From: Streptomyces phaeofaciens
GTDB taxonomy: Bacteria; Actinomycetota; Actinomycetes; Streptomycetales; Streptomycetaceae
Direction: 5' to 3'
Length of the DNA stretch: 64,000 bases
Assembly (NCBI RefSeq): GCF_014648915.1
Contig: NZ_BMSA01000017.1
Span: 62,001 to 126,000 of the forward strand
Positions 15,953 to 25,045 of this stretch are shown here, in pieces; position 1 is the first letter of the stretch, and every line of letters starts with the position of its first letter. A program made the translations under genes and the position numbers. Below the pieces are notes generated by a model, which ran no database searches, was not told where the DNA came from, and was given only the letters and a program-made list of their open reading frames with translations.

Positions 15953-18520
15953 GTGCTGAAGGCGACACTCAGGAGTTTCCTCGCACACAAGGGCCGGCTG
16001 CTGCTGTCGGCCCTCGCCGTCGTGCTGTCCGTGGCGTTCGTCGCGGGCAGTCTGATCTTCTCGGACACGGTGACCCGTACCTTCGACCGGCTCTTCGCGT
16101 CCACGGCGGCGGACGTCACGGTCGAGCCGAAGGACGACCTGAACGCGTCCGTGCCGACCGGCGCGGTCCAGACCGTGCCCGCCGCCCTCGCCGCCGAGGT
16201 GGCCCGCGTCGACGGGGTCGCCTCCGCCCATCCGGACGTGGGCGTGGAGAACATCACCGTCGTCGACAGCGAGAACAAGTCCGTCGGACCGACCACCGGC
16301 GCCCCCACCATCGCCGCCGACTGGAACGTCACCGACCGCAGCCCCGTGAAACTCACCTCCGGGCACGCACCGGTCGGCGCCGGCGAGGCGCTGCTCGACG
16401 CGGACACCGCCGAGAAGAAGCACGTCGGCATCGGCGACACGCTCACCGTGATGGCCCAGCCGGGCTCCTTCCGGGTGAAGATCGTCGGCATCGCCACCTT
16501 CACCACCACCAACCCCGGCGCGGCACTGGTCTTCCTCGACCCGAAGGTCGCCGCGAGCGAACTGCTCGGCTCCGCCGACCGGGCCACCAGCATCTCCGTC
16601 GACGCGGCCCCGGGCGTGACCGACGCCGAGCTGAAGCGCCGGGTGAGTGCCGCGCTCGGCCCGGGGTCCTACGAGGTGAAGACGGCCGACGAGCAGGCGG
16701 AGTCCTCGGCGGAGTCCCTGGGCGGGTTCCTCGACGTCATCAAGTACGTGATGCTCGGCTTCGCCGGGATCGCGGTGCTGGTCGGTGTGTTCCTGATCGT
16801 GAACACCTTCTCGATGCTGATCGCCCAGCGCACCCGCGAACTGGGCCTGCTGCGCGCGCTGGGCGCCGACCGCCGTCAGGTCCGGCGCTCCGTGCTCACC
16901 GAGGCGGTGCTGCTCGGGCTGGTCGGCTCGACACTGGGGCTCGCGGCCGGCATCGGCCTGGCGGCCGGGCTGATCAAGCTGATGAGCGCCTTCGGCATGA
17001 ACCTGAAGACCACGGAGATGGTCGTCGGCTGGGCCACCCCGGTGTCGGCGTACGTCGTCGGCGTCGGCGTCACCTTCGTGGCGGCCTACCTCCCGGCCCG
17101 GCGCGCGGCCTCCGTCTCGCCGATGGCGGCCCTCGCGGACGCCGACGTCGCCGGGGTGGGCCGGCCGCTGAAGGTGCGCGCGGTGGTTGGGGCGGTCGTC
17201 GGGGCGCTCGGCGCGGCCGCGCTGGTGGGCTGCGCGACCTCCTCGGAGACGGCGTCGGCGGCCTCCCTGCTGGGTCTGGGCGTCGTCCTGACCCTGATCG
17301 CGACCGTCATCGCGGGCCCGCTCCTGGTCCGCCCGGTGATCCGGGTGCTGGGCGGGGCCTTCCCCGCCCTGTTCGGCCCGGTCGGCCGGATGAGCCAGCG
17401 CAACGCCCTGCGCAACCCGCGCCGCACGGGCGCCACGGCGGCCGCGCTCATGGTGGGCCTGGCGCTGGTGGGCGGCATGTCGGTGGCGAGCGCGTCGATG
17501 TCCAAGTCGTTCGACGAGCAGATCGACAAGACGCTCGGCGCCGACTTCGTGATCCAGAACGCCAACTTCACCCCGTTCTCCCAGGAGGTCACCGACGCGG
17601 TCCGCGCCACCGACGGCGTCGGCCTCGTCGTACGGCAGCGGTTCGCGCCGCTCGCCGTACGACTGCCGAACGGGGACCGGGTCGAGACGACGGCCGCCGG
17701 GTACGACGACCGGGTCGACGACGTCGCCCATGTCACCTACGCCGAGGGCGACACGGCGGCCGCGCTGGCCGACGGCGCCCTCGGCATGGACGCCGGCTTC
17801 GCGAAGGACCACGGCGTACGGATCGGCAGCGTGCTCCCGGTCGAGTTCCCCGGCGACCGCACGACCTCGCTGAAGGTCGGCGCGCTCACCGACCAGGACT
17901 CCGCGGACGGGTTCGGGATGCAGGGCGGGCTGTTCTTCGGGATGGCGACCGTCGAGAAGTACGTACCGGGCGGCCAGGACTCCGCGCTGTACGTGAACGC
18001 GGCCCCCGGGACCGGCGCCGACCAGCTGCGGCCGCGGCTGGAGAAGACCCTCGACCCGTACCCCCAGGTGCAGGCGCGGGACCAGGCCGACTACAAGAAG
18101 CTGGTGCACGATCAGATCGCCGTGCTCCTGTACCTCGTGTACGCGCTCCTCGGGCTGGCGATCGTGATCGCGGTGCTCGGCGTGGTCAACACCCTGGCCC
18201 TGTCGGTGGTGGAGCGGACCCGGGAGATCGGGCTGCTGCGCGCCATCGGACTGGGCCGGCGGCAGCTGCGCCGGATGATCCGGCTGGAGTCGGTCGTGAT
18301 CGCGGTGTTCGGCGCCGTGCTCGGGCTCGCGCTGGGCCTGGTGTGGGGTGTGTGCATACAGCAGGTACTGGCGCTCCAGGGCATGAAAGCACTGGCCATC
18401 CCGTGGGGCACTGTGGTCGCGGTGGTGATCGGATCGGGGATCGTTGGAGTCGTGGCAGCGTTGCTCCCGGCGATGCGTGCATCCCGCATGAACGTGCTGG
18501 CGGCGATCGCCCACGAGTGA
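15953..18520 (+). CDS. FtsX/MacB-type ABC permease (two FtsX domains)
   Basis: An 855-residue membrane protein with a duplicated layout: an N-terminal membrane anchor, an extracytoplasmic MacB_PCD domain, three membrane segments with the FtsX segment RTRELGLLRALGADRRQ (about residues 280-400), then two further segments, a second periplasmic-type domain and a second FtsX unit with RTREIGLLRAIGLGRRQL. This long form is the common Streptomyces type and likely moves lipids, peptides or antibiotics outward. It starts with GTG 4 bases after the ATPase gene. The substrate is unknown. Confidence 0.93.
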   Translation: MLKATLRSFLAHKGRLLLSALAVVLSVAFVAGSLIFSDTVTRTFDRLFASTAADVTVEPKDDLNASVPTGAVQTVPAALAAEVARVDGVASAHPDVGVENITVVDSENKSVGPTTGAPTIAADWNVTDRSPVKLTSGHAPVGAGEALLDADTAEKKHVGIGDTLTVMAQPGSFRVKIVGIATFTTTNPGAALVFLDPKVAASELLGSADRATSISVDAAPGVTDAELKRRVSAALGPGSYEVKTADEQAESSAESLGGFLDVIKYVMLGFAGIAVLVGVFLIVNTFSMLIAQRTRELGLLRALGADRRQVRRSVLTEAVLLGLVGSTLGLAAGIGLAAGLIKLMSAFGMNLKTTEMVVGWATPVSAYVVGVGVTFVAAYLPARRAASVSPMAALADADVAGVGRPLKVRAVVGAVVGALGAAALVGCATSSETASAASLLGLGVVLTLIATVIAGPLLVRPVIRVLGGAFPALFGPVGRMSQRNALRNPRRTGATAAALMVGLALVGGMSVASASMSKSFDEQIDKTLGADFVIQNANFTPFSQEVTDAVRATDGVGLVVRQRFAPLAVRLPNGDRVETTAAGYDDRVDDVAHVTYAEGDTAAALADGALGMDAGFAKDHGVRIGSVLPVEFPGDRTTSLKVGALTDQDSADGFGMQGGLFFGMATVEKYVPGGQDSALYVNAAPGTGADQLRPRLEKTLDPYPQVQARDQADYKKLVHDQIAVLLYLVYALLGLAIVIAVLGVVNTLALSVVERTREIGLLRAIGLGRRQLRRMIRLESVVIAVFGAVLGLALGLVWGVCIQQVLALQGMKALAIPWGTVVAVVIGSGIVGVVAALLPAMRASRMNVLAAIAHE

Positions 18521-18566
18521 TGGAATCGCGACGAATGCTCAAGTCGGTCACCGCTGAGGAGAGTTC

Positions 18567-19457
18567 ATGTCGCGTCCGTTCCGTTTCGGGGTCAACCTGG
18601 TCGAGCCCTCGCCCGCCGCCGAGTGGCGCGCCAAGTGCCGCCGGGCCGAGGCACTCGGTTACGACGTGCTGCTGGTCCCCGACCATCTGGGAATGCCCGC
18701 GCCGTTCCCCGCGCTGATCGCGGCCGCCGAGGCCACCGAGCGGCCACGGCTCGGCACGTCCGTGCTCAACGCGGGGTTCTGGAACCCCGCGTTGCTCGCC
18801 CGTGAGGTGGCCACCACCGACGCGCTGACCGGCGGCCGGCTCGAACTCGGGCTCGGCACCGGGTACGTACGGGCGGAGCACGACGCGGCGGGGCTGCCGT
18901 GGGGGTCGCCCGGCGAGCGGGTGGACCGGCTGCTGCGGACGGTGGAGGAACTGGACCGGCTCCTCGGCTCGGACGACTTCCGGCCGCGGCCGGTGCAGGA
19001 GCCGCGGGTGCCGGTCCTGATCGGCGCCAACGGCGACCGCATGCTGCGGCTGACCGCCGAGCACGCCGACATCGCCTCGTTCACCGGCCGCTACCTGGTG
19101 CCGGGGAGCACCTCGGGGCAGCTCGCCCCGATCTCGGCCGAGCGGATGGACGAGCGGGTGGCGACGTACCGGGAGCTGGCCCGGGGCCGCAAGGAGGAGG
19201 CGGAACTCAACCTCCTGGTCCACTGGGTGATCGTCACCGACGACCGGGAGGCGGCCGTCCACGGCCTGATGGACCGGATACCGGACCTCACGCTGGAGCA
19301 GGCGATGGAGCTGCCCATCCTGCTGGTGGGCACCGAGGAGGAGATCGCCGCGCAGGTACTGGCGCAGCGGGAGCGGTACGGGTTCTCCTATCTGACCGTG
19401 CTGGAGCCGTTCATGGAGGCGTTCGCGCCCGTCGTGACGGCCCTGCGGGGGCGCTGA
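18567..19457 (+). CDS. LLM-class F420-dependent oxidoreductase
   Basis: A 296-residue TIM-barrel enzyme of the luciferase-like monooxygenase superfamily. The segments FRFGVNLVEPS, AEALGYDVLLVPDHLG and DALTGGRLELGLGTGYVRAEH match the actinobacterial F420-type subgroup, which transfers hydride from reduced F420. It is about the usual length. GAGGAGAG precedes the ATG at 18567. It lies 46 bases after the permease and could be the last gene of that operon. The substrate is unknown. Confidence 0.9.
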   Translation: MSRPFRFGVNLVEPSPAAEWRAKCRRAEALGYDVLLVPDHLGMPAPFPALIAAAEATERPRLGTSVLNAGFWNPALLAREVATTDALTGGRLELGLGTGYVRAEHDAAGLPWGSPGERVDRLLRTVEELDRLLGSDDFRPRPVQEPRVPVLIGANGDRMLRLTAEHADIASFTGRYLVPGSTSGQLAPISAERMDERVATYRELARGRKEEAELNLLVHWVIVTDDREAAVHGLMDRIPDLTLEQAMELPILLVGTEEEIAAQVLAQRERYGFSYLTVLEPFMEAFAPVVTALRGR

Positions 19458-19565
19458 CCACGCACGGCCGGCCGGGTGCGCGCCCCGGCCCGCGGTGCCC
19501 TCCTGCGGCCCGTCCGGATACTGGAATTCCGCACCCGCGCGAACCCTCCGTGGTGGGATCGCGGC

Positions 19566-19991
19566 ATGTCTGATCTGCGTATACGGGCCGCGGCGCCCGA
19601 CGACCTGGACACCGTGCTGGCCTTCTGGAAGGCCGCCGCCGAGGGCACGAGCATCAGCGACGACCGTGCCGGGGTGGAGCGGCTGGTGGCCCGCGACCCC
19701 GAGGCGCTGATCCTCGCGGAGCTGGACGGCGAGCTGGTCGGCACGGTGATCGCCGGGTTCGACGGCTGGCGGTGTCATCTGTACCGGCTGGCGGTCCACC
19801 CGGAGCGCCGCCGCCGGGGCATCGGGTCGGCGCTGCTCACCGCCGCCGAGGAGCGTTTCGTCCGGCTGGGCGGGCGTCGCGGGGACGCCATGGTGCTCAC
19901 CCGCAACGAGACGGCGCATCATGCCTGGCGCGCGGCGGGGTACGCGCCCGAGGAGCGGTGGCGGCGCTGGACGAAGCCGCTCACCGACTGA
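19566..19991 (+). CDS. GNAT-family N-acetyltransferase
   Basis: A 141-residue acetyltransferase occupying a single GNAT domain. The N-terminus IRAAAPDDLDTVLAFW and the acetyl-CoA loop LAVHPERRRRGIGSALL (R/Q-x-x-G-x-G/A form) are clear. It carries no extra domain, so the acceptor cannot be inferred. The ATG at 19566 was chosen because the GNAT fold begins immediately after it; a 30-residue upstream extension has no family match. A stable hairpin follows the stop. Confidence 0.88.
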   Translation: MSDLRIRAAAPDDLDTVLAFWKAAAEGTSISDDRAGVERLVARDPEALILAELDGELVGTVIAGFDGWRCHLYRLAVHPERRRRGIGSALLTAAEERFVRLGGRRGDAMVLTRNETAHHAWRAAGYAPEERWRRWTKPLTD

Positions 19992-20022
19992 CCCACCGCA
20001 CTTTGCCGACCCTTTACCATGA

Positions 20023-20051
20023 GGGGGGCCGTACGTTCCGTACGGTCCCCC
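20023..20051 (+). terminator. Hairpin terminator after the GNAT gene
   Basis: A 13-bp stem (GGGGGGCCGTACG against CGTACGGTCCCCC, one G-T pair) with a TTC loop, 31 bases after the GNAT stop. It could also be part of the leader of the DUF21/CBS gene, but its stability favours termination. Confidence 0.6.
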
Positions 20052-20165
20052 GTCCCGTCATGAAAGGTGTGAGCGTCCGCCCATGGGCGAGCCTCCCAGT
20101 AGCAGCCGCACGCGACATCGCGCGTTCCTCCCCACCCTGTCCGACCATGGGACGGAGGTGACCCG

Positions 20166-21500
20166 ATGACGGAAGTGCTCCTGCTGCTGGTGGCGGTCCT
20201 GCTGTCGTTCGCCTGCGGTGCCTTCGTCGCCGCCGAGTTCTCGCTGACCACGGTCGAGCGCAGCGAACTGGAGCGGGCGGTGGAGCGCGGCGAACGCGGC
20301 GCGTCCGGCGCCCTCAAGGCCGTCCGCAGCCTCACCTTCCAGCTCTCCGGCGCCCAGCTCGGCATCACCGTCACCAACCTGGTCGTCGGCATGCTCGCCG
20401 AGCCGTCGATCGCCAAGCTGATCGCCGGGCCGCTGGAGTCGGCCGGCGTGTCCAGCGGCGCGTCCAGTTCGGTGGCGCTGGTCCTCGGTACCGCCCTGTC
20501 GACGGTGTTCCTGATGGTCGTCGGCGAGCTGGTGCCCAAGAACTGGGCGATCTCCTCGCCGCTGGCGGTGGCCAAGGGGGTGGGCAACGCGCAGCGCTGG
20601 TTCAGCGCCGCCTTCCGGCCCTTCATCAGCCACCTCAACAACACCGCGAACCGCATCGTGCGCCGCCTCGGCGTGGAGCCCACCGAGGAACTGGCCGCCG
20701 CGCGCGGCCCCCAGGAGCTGGCGGCACTGGCCCGCCACTCCGCCCGGGAGGGCGCCCTGGAGGCCGACACCGCCGAGCTGTTCGTCCGCACCCTGAACCT
20801 GGCCGACCTGACCGCGGAGAACGTGATGACCCCGCGCGTCCAGGTCATCTCCCTGGACACCCAGGCGAGCTGCGAGGACGTGGCGAACGCCACCCGGGCG
20901 ACCGGACTGTCCCGCTTCCCCGTCCACCGCGGCACCCTGGACGCCGTCGTCGGCACCGCGCACATCAAGGACGCGCTGGCGATCCCCGCCGAGCGCCGCG
21001 CCCGGGTGCAGGTCTCGGAGATCATGCGCGAGCCGCTCCTCGTCCCCGAGTCGCTGACCGTGGACCGGCTGCTCGACCGGCTGTCCGGCAAGCGCACCAT
21101 GGCCGTCGTCATCGACGAGTACGGCGGTACGGCGGGCGTGGCCACGCTGGAGGACATCGTCGAGGAGGTCGTCGGCGAGGTCCGCGACGAGCACGACCCG
21201 CACGAGACGCCCGACCTGGCCCCGGCGGGCACGGACGACGACGGCCGCGCCCTGTACTCGGCCGACGGCTCCGCCCGCACCGACCAGCTCGCGCGGGTGG
21301 GCCTGCACGCGCCGGACGGGCCGTACGAGACGCTCGCCGGCCTGGTCGCCACCGAACTGGGCCGCATACCGGCCGTCGGCGACATCGTCGAGGTCGCCGG
21401 CTGGCGCATGGACGTGGTGGACGCGTCCGGCCGCCGGGCCGCGCGCGTGCTGCTGCACGCGCCGCTCGACGACAACCACACGGAAGGGGTCGACCGGTGA
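20166..21500 (+). CDS. DUF21/CBS/CorC_HlyC membrane protein (CNNM family), long form
   Basis: A 444-residue protein. An N-terminal DUF21 (CNNM) membrane domain with about four membrane segments covers residues 1-200; a CBS-domain pair (VMTPRVQVISLD ... TMAVVIDEYGGTAGVATLED) spans about 215-335, and a C-terminal CorC_HlyC domain follows. The family is implicated in magnesium/cobalt export and membrane integrity; CBS pairs bind adenine nucleotides. GGGACGGAGG precedes the ATG. The next gene overlaps by 4 bases (GTGA), so the pair is co-translated and may form a heterodimer. Confidence 0.93.
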   Translation: MTEVLLLLVAVLLSFACGAFVAAEFSLTTVERSELERAVERGERGASGALKAVRSLTFQLSGAQLGITVTNLVVGMLAEPSIAKLIAGPLESAGVSSGASSSVALVLGTALSTVFLMVVGELVPKNWAISSPLAVAKGVGNAQRWFSAAFRPFISHLNNTANRIVRRLGVEPTEELAAARGPQELAALARHSAREGALEADTAELFVRTLNLADLTAENVMTPRVQVISLDTQASCEDVANATRATGLSRFPVHRGTLDAVVGTAHIKDALAIPAERRARVQVSEIMREPLLVPESLTVDRLLDRLSGKRTMAVVIDEYGGTAGVATLEDIVEEVVGEVRDEHDPHETPDLAPAGTDDDGRALYSADGSARTDQLARVGLHAPDGPYETLAGLVATELGRIPAVGDIVEVAGWRMDVVDASGRRAARVLLHAPLDDNHTEGVDR

Positions 21501-22510
21501 CCGCGGTACAGCTACTGGTCGCGCTGGCGACCCTGGTCGTCAACGCGTTCTTCGTCGCCGCGGAGTTCGCGCTGATCTCCGTGCGCCGCGCCCAGATCGA
21601 GCCGTACGCCGAGCAGGGCGACCGGCGCGCCAAGAGCGTCCTGTGGGGCCTCCAGCACGTGTCGGCGCTGATGGCGGCCGCGCAGCTGGGCATCACCCTG
21701 TGCACCCTGGTCCTCGGTGTGGTCGCGGAACCGGCGATCGCGCATCTGCTGGAGCCGGTGTTCCACGCGCTGGGCGTGCCCGAGGGCGCGGGTCACGCGG
21801 TGTCCTTCGTGATCGCGCTGGCGGTCGCCACCTATCTGCACATGCTGCTCGGCGAGATGGTGCCGAAGAACATCGCGCTCGCGGAACCGGTGCGCAGCGC
21901 CCTGCTGCTGGGCCCGCCGCTGGTCACGCTGTCCCGGGCGCTGCGCCCGGTGATCTTCACGATCAACGCCTTCGCGAACGCCGTGCTGAAGCTGATGCGG
22001 ATCGAGACCAAGAACGAGGTCGCCGCGGCCTTCTCGGACGCCCAGCTGGCCCAGATCGTCAAGGACGCCGGCGAGGCGGGGCTCATCGACGACCGCGCCA
22101 AGGAGCGGCTGTACGACGCCCTGGAGCTGGGCCGGCGGCTGGTGCGGGACGTCGTCCTGCCGCTGGAGCGGGTCGTGTACGCGCGCGTGGACGTCACCCC
22201 GGAGGAGCTGGAGCGGCTGGCGGCCGAGTCCGGGTTCTCCCGCTTCCCGGTGGTGGACGAGGGGCGCCGGATCGTCGGATATCTGCATGTGAAGGACGCC
22301 CTGGACGCCTCGCCGCGGGACGAGCCGTTCCAGCTGCGGGGCATGCGGCCCATCGCGCGGGTGCGGGAGACGACACCGCTGGACGACGTGCTCACCGCGA
22401 TGCGGGGCAGCCGTACGCATCTGGCGGCCGTGCTCGGCCCGGACGGGCGGCTGTCCGGTCTGGTGACGATGGAGGACGTGCTGCGGGAGCTGTTCGGGCA
22501 GCCGGTGTAG
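21497..22510 (+). CDS. DUF21/CBS membrane protein (CNNM family), short form
   Basis: A 337-residue paralogue of the preceding protein. It has the DUF21 membrane domain (residues 1-190, start AVQLLVALATLVVNAFFVAA) and a CBS pair (about 200-335) ending in TMEDVLRELFG. The CorC_HlyC domain is absent. The GTG start overlaps the previous stop. The long/short pairing is common in actinobacteria and suggests a two-subunit ion-handling complex. The C-terminus ends just before a 20-bp tandem repeat array. Confidence 0.93.
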   Translation: MTAVQLLVALATLVVNAFFVAAEFALISVRRAQIEPYAEQGDRRAKSVLWGLQHVSALMAAAQLGITLCTLVLGVVAEPAIAHLLEPVFHALGVPEGAGHAVSFVIALAVATYLHMLLGEMVPKNIALAEPVRSALLLGPPLVTLSRALRPVIFTINAFANAVLKLMRIETKNEVAAAFSDAQLAQIVKDAGEAGLIDDRAKERLYDALELGRRLVRDVVLPLERVVYARVDVTPEELERLAAESGFSRFPVVDEGRRIVGYLHVKDALDASPRDEPFQLRGMRPIARVRETTPLDDVLTAMRGSRTHLAAVLGPDGRLSGLVTMEDVLRELFGQPV

Positions 22511-22520
22511 GCCCCGGCGG

Positions 22521-22626
22521 GCGGTGGCCCGGGCCCGGGTGCGGTGGCCCGGGCCCGGGTGCGGTGGCCCGGGCCCGGGTGCGGTGGCCCGGGTACGGTG
22601 GCCCGGGCCAGGGTGGCGTGGCCCGA
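22521..22626. repeat. 20-bp tandem repeat array
   Basis: Three exact copies of GCGGTGGCCCGGGCCCGGGT (22521-22580) are followed by degraded copies to about 22626, between the DUF21/CBS gene and the SGNH gene. Copy number is likely to vary between strains. Confidence 0.9.
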
Positions 22627-22668
22627 CCGACTGGCGGGTATGGGCCTCGGGCTACCATCTGTGTCGCC

Positions 22669-23451
22669 ATGCAGACGAACCCCAGATACACCAGCCTGGT
22701 CGCGGTCGGCGACTCCTTCACCGAGGGCATGTCGGACCGGCTGCCCGACGGCTCCTACCGGGGCTGGGCGGACCTCCTCGCCTCCCGGATGGCCGCCCGC
22801 ACCCCCGGCTTCCGCTACGCCAATCTGGCGGTGCGCGGCAAGCTGATCGGACAGATCGTCGACGAGCAGGTGGACGTGGCGGCCGCGATGGGCGCCGATG
22901 TCATCACCCTGGTCGGCGGTCTGAACGACACCCTGCGCCCCAAGTGCGACATGGGCCGCGTCACGGACCTGCTCACGCAGGCCGTGGAACGCCTGGCCCC
23001 CTCCTGCAAGCAGCTGGTGCTGATGCGCAGCCCGGGCCGGCAGGGCCCCGTCCTGGAGCGGTTCCGGCCGCGCATGGAGGAGCTGTTCGCCTGCGTCGAG
23101 GACCTCGCCGCCCGGCACGGGGCGCTGGTCGTGGACCTGTACGCCGCCCCGTCGCTCTCCGACCCCCGGCTGTGGGACGTCGACCGGCTGCACCTCACCG
23201 CCGAGGGGCACCGGCGGGTCGCCGAGGCGGTCTGGCAGAGCCTCGGCCACCCGCCCGAGGACCCCGAGTGGCGCACGCCGATGCCCGTGACACCGCCGCC
23301 CGGCTGGGGCACCCGGCGGGTCGAGGACGTGCGGTTCGCCCGGCAGTACCTGCTGCCGTGGATCGGCCGCCGGCTGACGGGCCGCTCCTCGGGCGACGGC
23401 CGCCCGGCGAAGCGGCCGGAGCTGCTGCCGTACGAGGGGCCCGCGGAGTAG
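22669..23451 (+). CDS. SGNH/GDSL-type hydrolase
   Basis: A 260-residue SGNH hydrolase (esterase/lipase fold). Block I is VAVGDSFTEGM with the nucleophile Ser, block III is LVGGLNDTLRP with the oxyanion Asn, and block V is WDVDRLHLTAEGHRRVA with the catalytic Asp and His. There is no signal peptide, so it is probably cytosolic. The last ~50 residues (WGTRRVEDVRFARQYLLPWI onwards) form a conserved-looking basic tail beyond the fold. The ATG is at 22669. The substrate is unknown. Confidence 0.9.
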   Translation: MQTNPRYTSLVAVGDSFTEGMSDRLPDGSYRGWADLLASRMAARTPGFRYANLAVRGKLIGQIVDEQVDVAAAMGADVITLVGGLNDTLRPKCDMGRVTDLLTQAVERLAPSCKQLVLMRSPGRQGPVLERFRPRMEELFACVEDLAARHGALVVDLYAAPSLSDPRLWDVDRLHLTAEGHRRVAEAVWQSLGHPPEDPEWRTPMPVTPPPGWGTRRVEDVRFARQYLLPWIGRRLTGRSSGDGRPAKRPELLPYEGPAE

Positions 23452-23523
23452 CGGGCGGGTGTGGGGGCCTGCGGGTCGGCGGTGCGGGCGGGTGGGCCTG
23501 CGGCTCGGCGCTGCGGGCGGGCG
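23451..23523. repeat. Degenerate G-rich tandem repeat
   Basis: Units of about 30 bp beginning GCGGGCGGGTG are repeated two and a half times between the SGNH gene and purB. They contain no gene. The purB promoter must lie within or just after this block. Confidence 0.6.
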
Positions 23524-23602
23524 ACTGTGTGCCGCGTCTCGTAGTTTCCGCCGAATGCCCCGCGGCGCCGACCTGCACGATTCGCCAGTAGAATCCGGTC
23601 AC

Positions 23603-25045
23603 GTGACTTCTGCGCCCGCCAAGCCCCGTATCCCGAACGTCCTCGCCGGACGCTACGCCTCCACCGAGCTCGCCACGCTCTGGTCCCCCGAGCAGAAGGT
23701 GAAACTGGAGCGTCAGCTCTGGCTCGCCGTGCTGCGGGCCCAGAAGGACCTGGGGATCGAGGTGCCGGACGCGGCGATCGCCGATTACGAGCGCGTCCTG
23801 GACACCGTCGACCTGGCCTCCATCGCCGAACGCGAGAAGGTCACGCGGCACGACGTCAAGGCGCGGATCGAGGAGTTCAACGACCTCGCCGGGCACGAGC
23901 AGGTCCACAAGGGCATGACGTCCCGCGACCTCACGGAGAACGTCGAGCAGCTCCAGATCCGGCTGTCGCTGGAGCTGGTCCGCGACCGTACGGTGGCGGT
24001 GCTCGCGCGCCTCGGCAAGCTGGCCGGCGAGTACGGCGAGCTGGTCATGGCCGGCCGCTCCCACAACGTGGCCGCCCAGGCCACCACCCTCGGCAAGCGT
24101 TTCGCGACCGCCGCCGACGAGCTGCTCGTCGCCCACGCCCGGGTCGAGGAGCTCCTCGGCCGCTACCCGCTGCGCGGCATCAAGGGCCCGGTCGGCACCG
24201 CGCAGGACATGCTCGACCTGCTGGGCGGCGACGCGGACAAGCTGGCCGACCTGGAACAGCGGATCGCCGACCACCTGGGCTTCTCGCAGGCCTTCACCTC
24301 GGTCGGCCAGGTCTACCCGCGCTCGCTGGACTACGAGGTCGTCACCGCGCTGGTGCAGCTGGCGGGGGCGCCGTCCTCGCTGGCGAAGACGATCCGGCTG
24401 ATGGCCGGGCACGAGCTGGTCACCGAGGGCTTCAAGCCGGGCCAGGTCGGTTCGTCCGCGATGCCGCACAAGATGAACACCCGCTCCTGCGAGCGCGTCA
24501 ACGGGCTCATGGTCATCCTGCGCGGGTACGCGTCGATGACCGGCGAGCTGGCGGGCGACCAGTGGAACGAGGGCGACGTGTCCTGCTCGGTGGTGCGCCG
24601 GGTGGCCCTTCCCGACGCGTTCTTCGCGCTCGACGGTCTGCTGGAGACGTTCCTGACGGTGCTCGACGAGTTCGGCGCCTTCCCGGCCGTCGTCGCCCGC
24701 GAGTTGGACCGCTATCTGCCGTTCCTCGCCACCACCAAGGTACTGATGGGCGCGGTGCGCGCCGGTGTGGGCCGTGAGGTCGCGCACGAGGCGATCAAGG
24801 AGAACGCGGTCGCCTCCGCGCTGGCCATGCGTGAGCGGGGTGCCGAGCGCAACGAACTGCTGGACAAGCTGGCCGCCGACGAGCGGCTGCCGCTCGACCG
24901 CGCCGAGCTGGACGCGCTGATGGCGGACAAGCTGTCCTTCACGGGCGCGGCGGCCGCGCAGGTCGCCACGGTCGTCGGCCGGATCGAGGAGATCGTGAAG
25001 CAGCGCCCGGAGGCGGCCGGTTACACCCCCGGGGCGATCCTCTGA
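23603..25045 (+). CDS. purB: Adenylosuccinate lyase
   Basis: A 480-residue member of the fumarase/aspartase superfamily. It cleaves SAICAR to AICAR and adenylosuccinate to AMP in purine synthesis. The signature GSSAMPHKMNT (SSxMPxKxNxxxxE) lies at about residue 285, and KGMTSRDLTENVEQLQ and SHNVAAQATTLGKR provide other active-site residues. The GTG at 23603 was chosen because the conserved start IPNVLAGRYAS follows; upstream in-frame ATGs run into the repeat. The stop overlaps a CTG start of the DNA glycosylase. Confidence 0.96.
   Translation: MTSAPAKPRIPNVLAGRYASTELATLWSPEQKVKLERQLWLAVLRAQKDLGIEVPDAAIADYERVLDTVDLASIAEREKVTRHDVKARIEEFNDLAGHEQVHKGMTSRDLTENVEQLQIRLSLELVRDRTVAVLARLGKLAGEYGELVMAGRSHNVAAQATTLGKRFATAADELLVAHARVEELLGRYPLRGIKGPVGTAQDMLDLLGGDADKLADLEQRIADHLGFSQAFTSVGQVYPRSLDYEVVTALVQLAGAPSSLAKTIRLMAGHELVTEGFKPGQVGSSAMPHKMNTRSCERVNGLMVILRGYASMTGELAGDQWNEGDVSCSVVRRVALPDAFFALDGLLETFLTVLDEFGAFPAVVARELDRYLPFLATTKVLMGAVRAGVGREVAHEAIKENAVASALAMRERGAERNELLDKLAADERLPLDRAELDALMADKLSFTGAAAAQVATVVGRIEEIVKQRPEAAGYTPGAIL

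Noticed and set aside
15785..18514. 909-residue open frame on the minus strand
   Set aside because: It is a mirror frame of the FtsX permease gene, composed of Arg/His/Gly/Ala-biased sequence with no family signature, a result of GC bias.
19992..20165. Possible metal riboswitch (yybP-ykoY) before the CNNM-family gene
   Set aside because: Only a stable hairpin is visible; I could not match the conserved blocks of that class.
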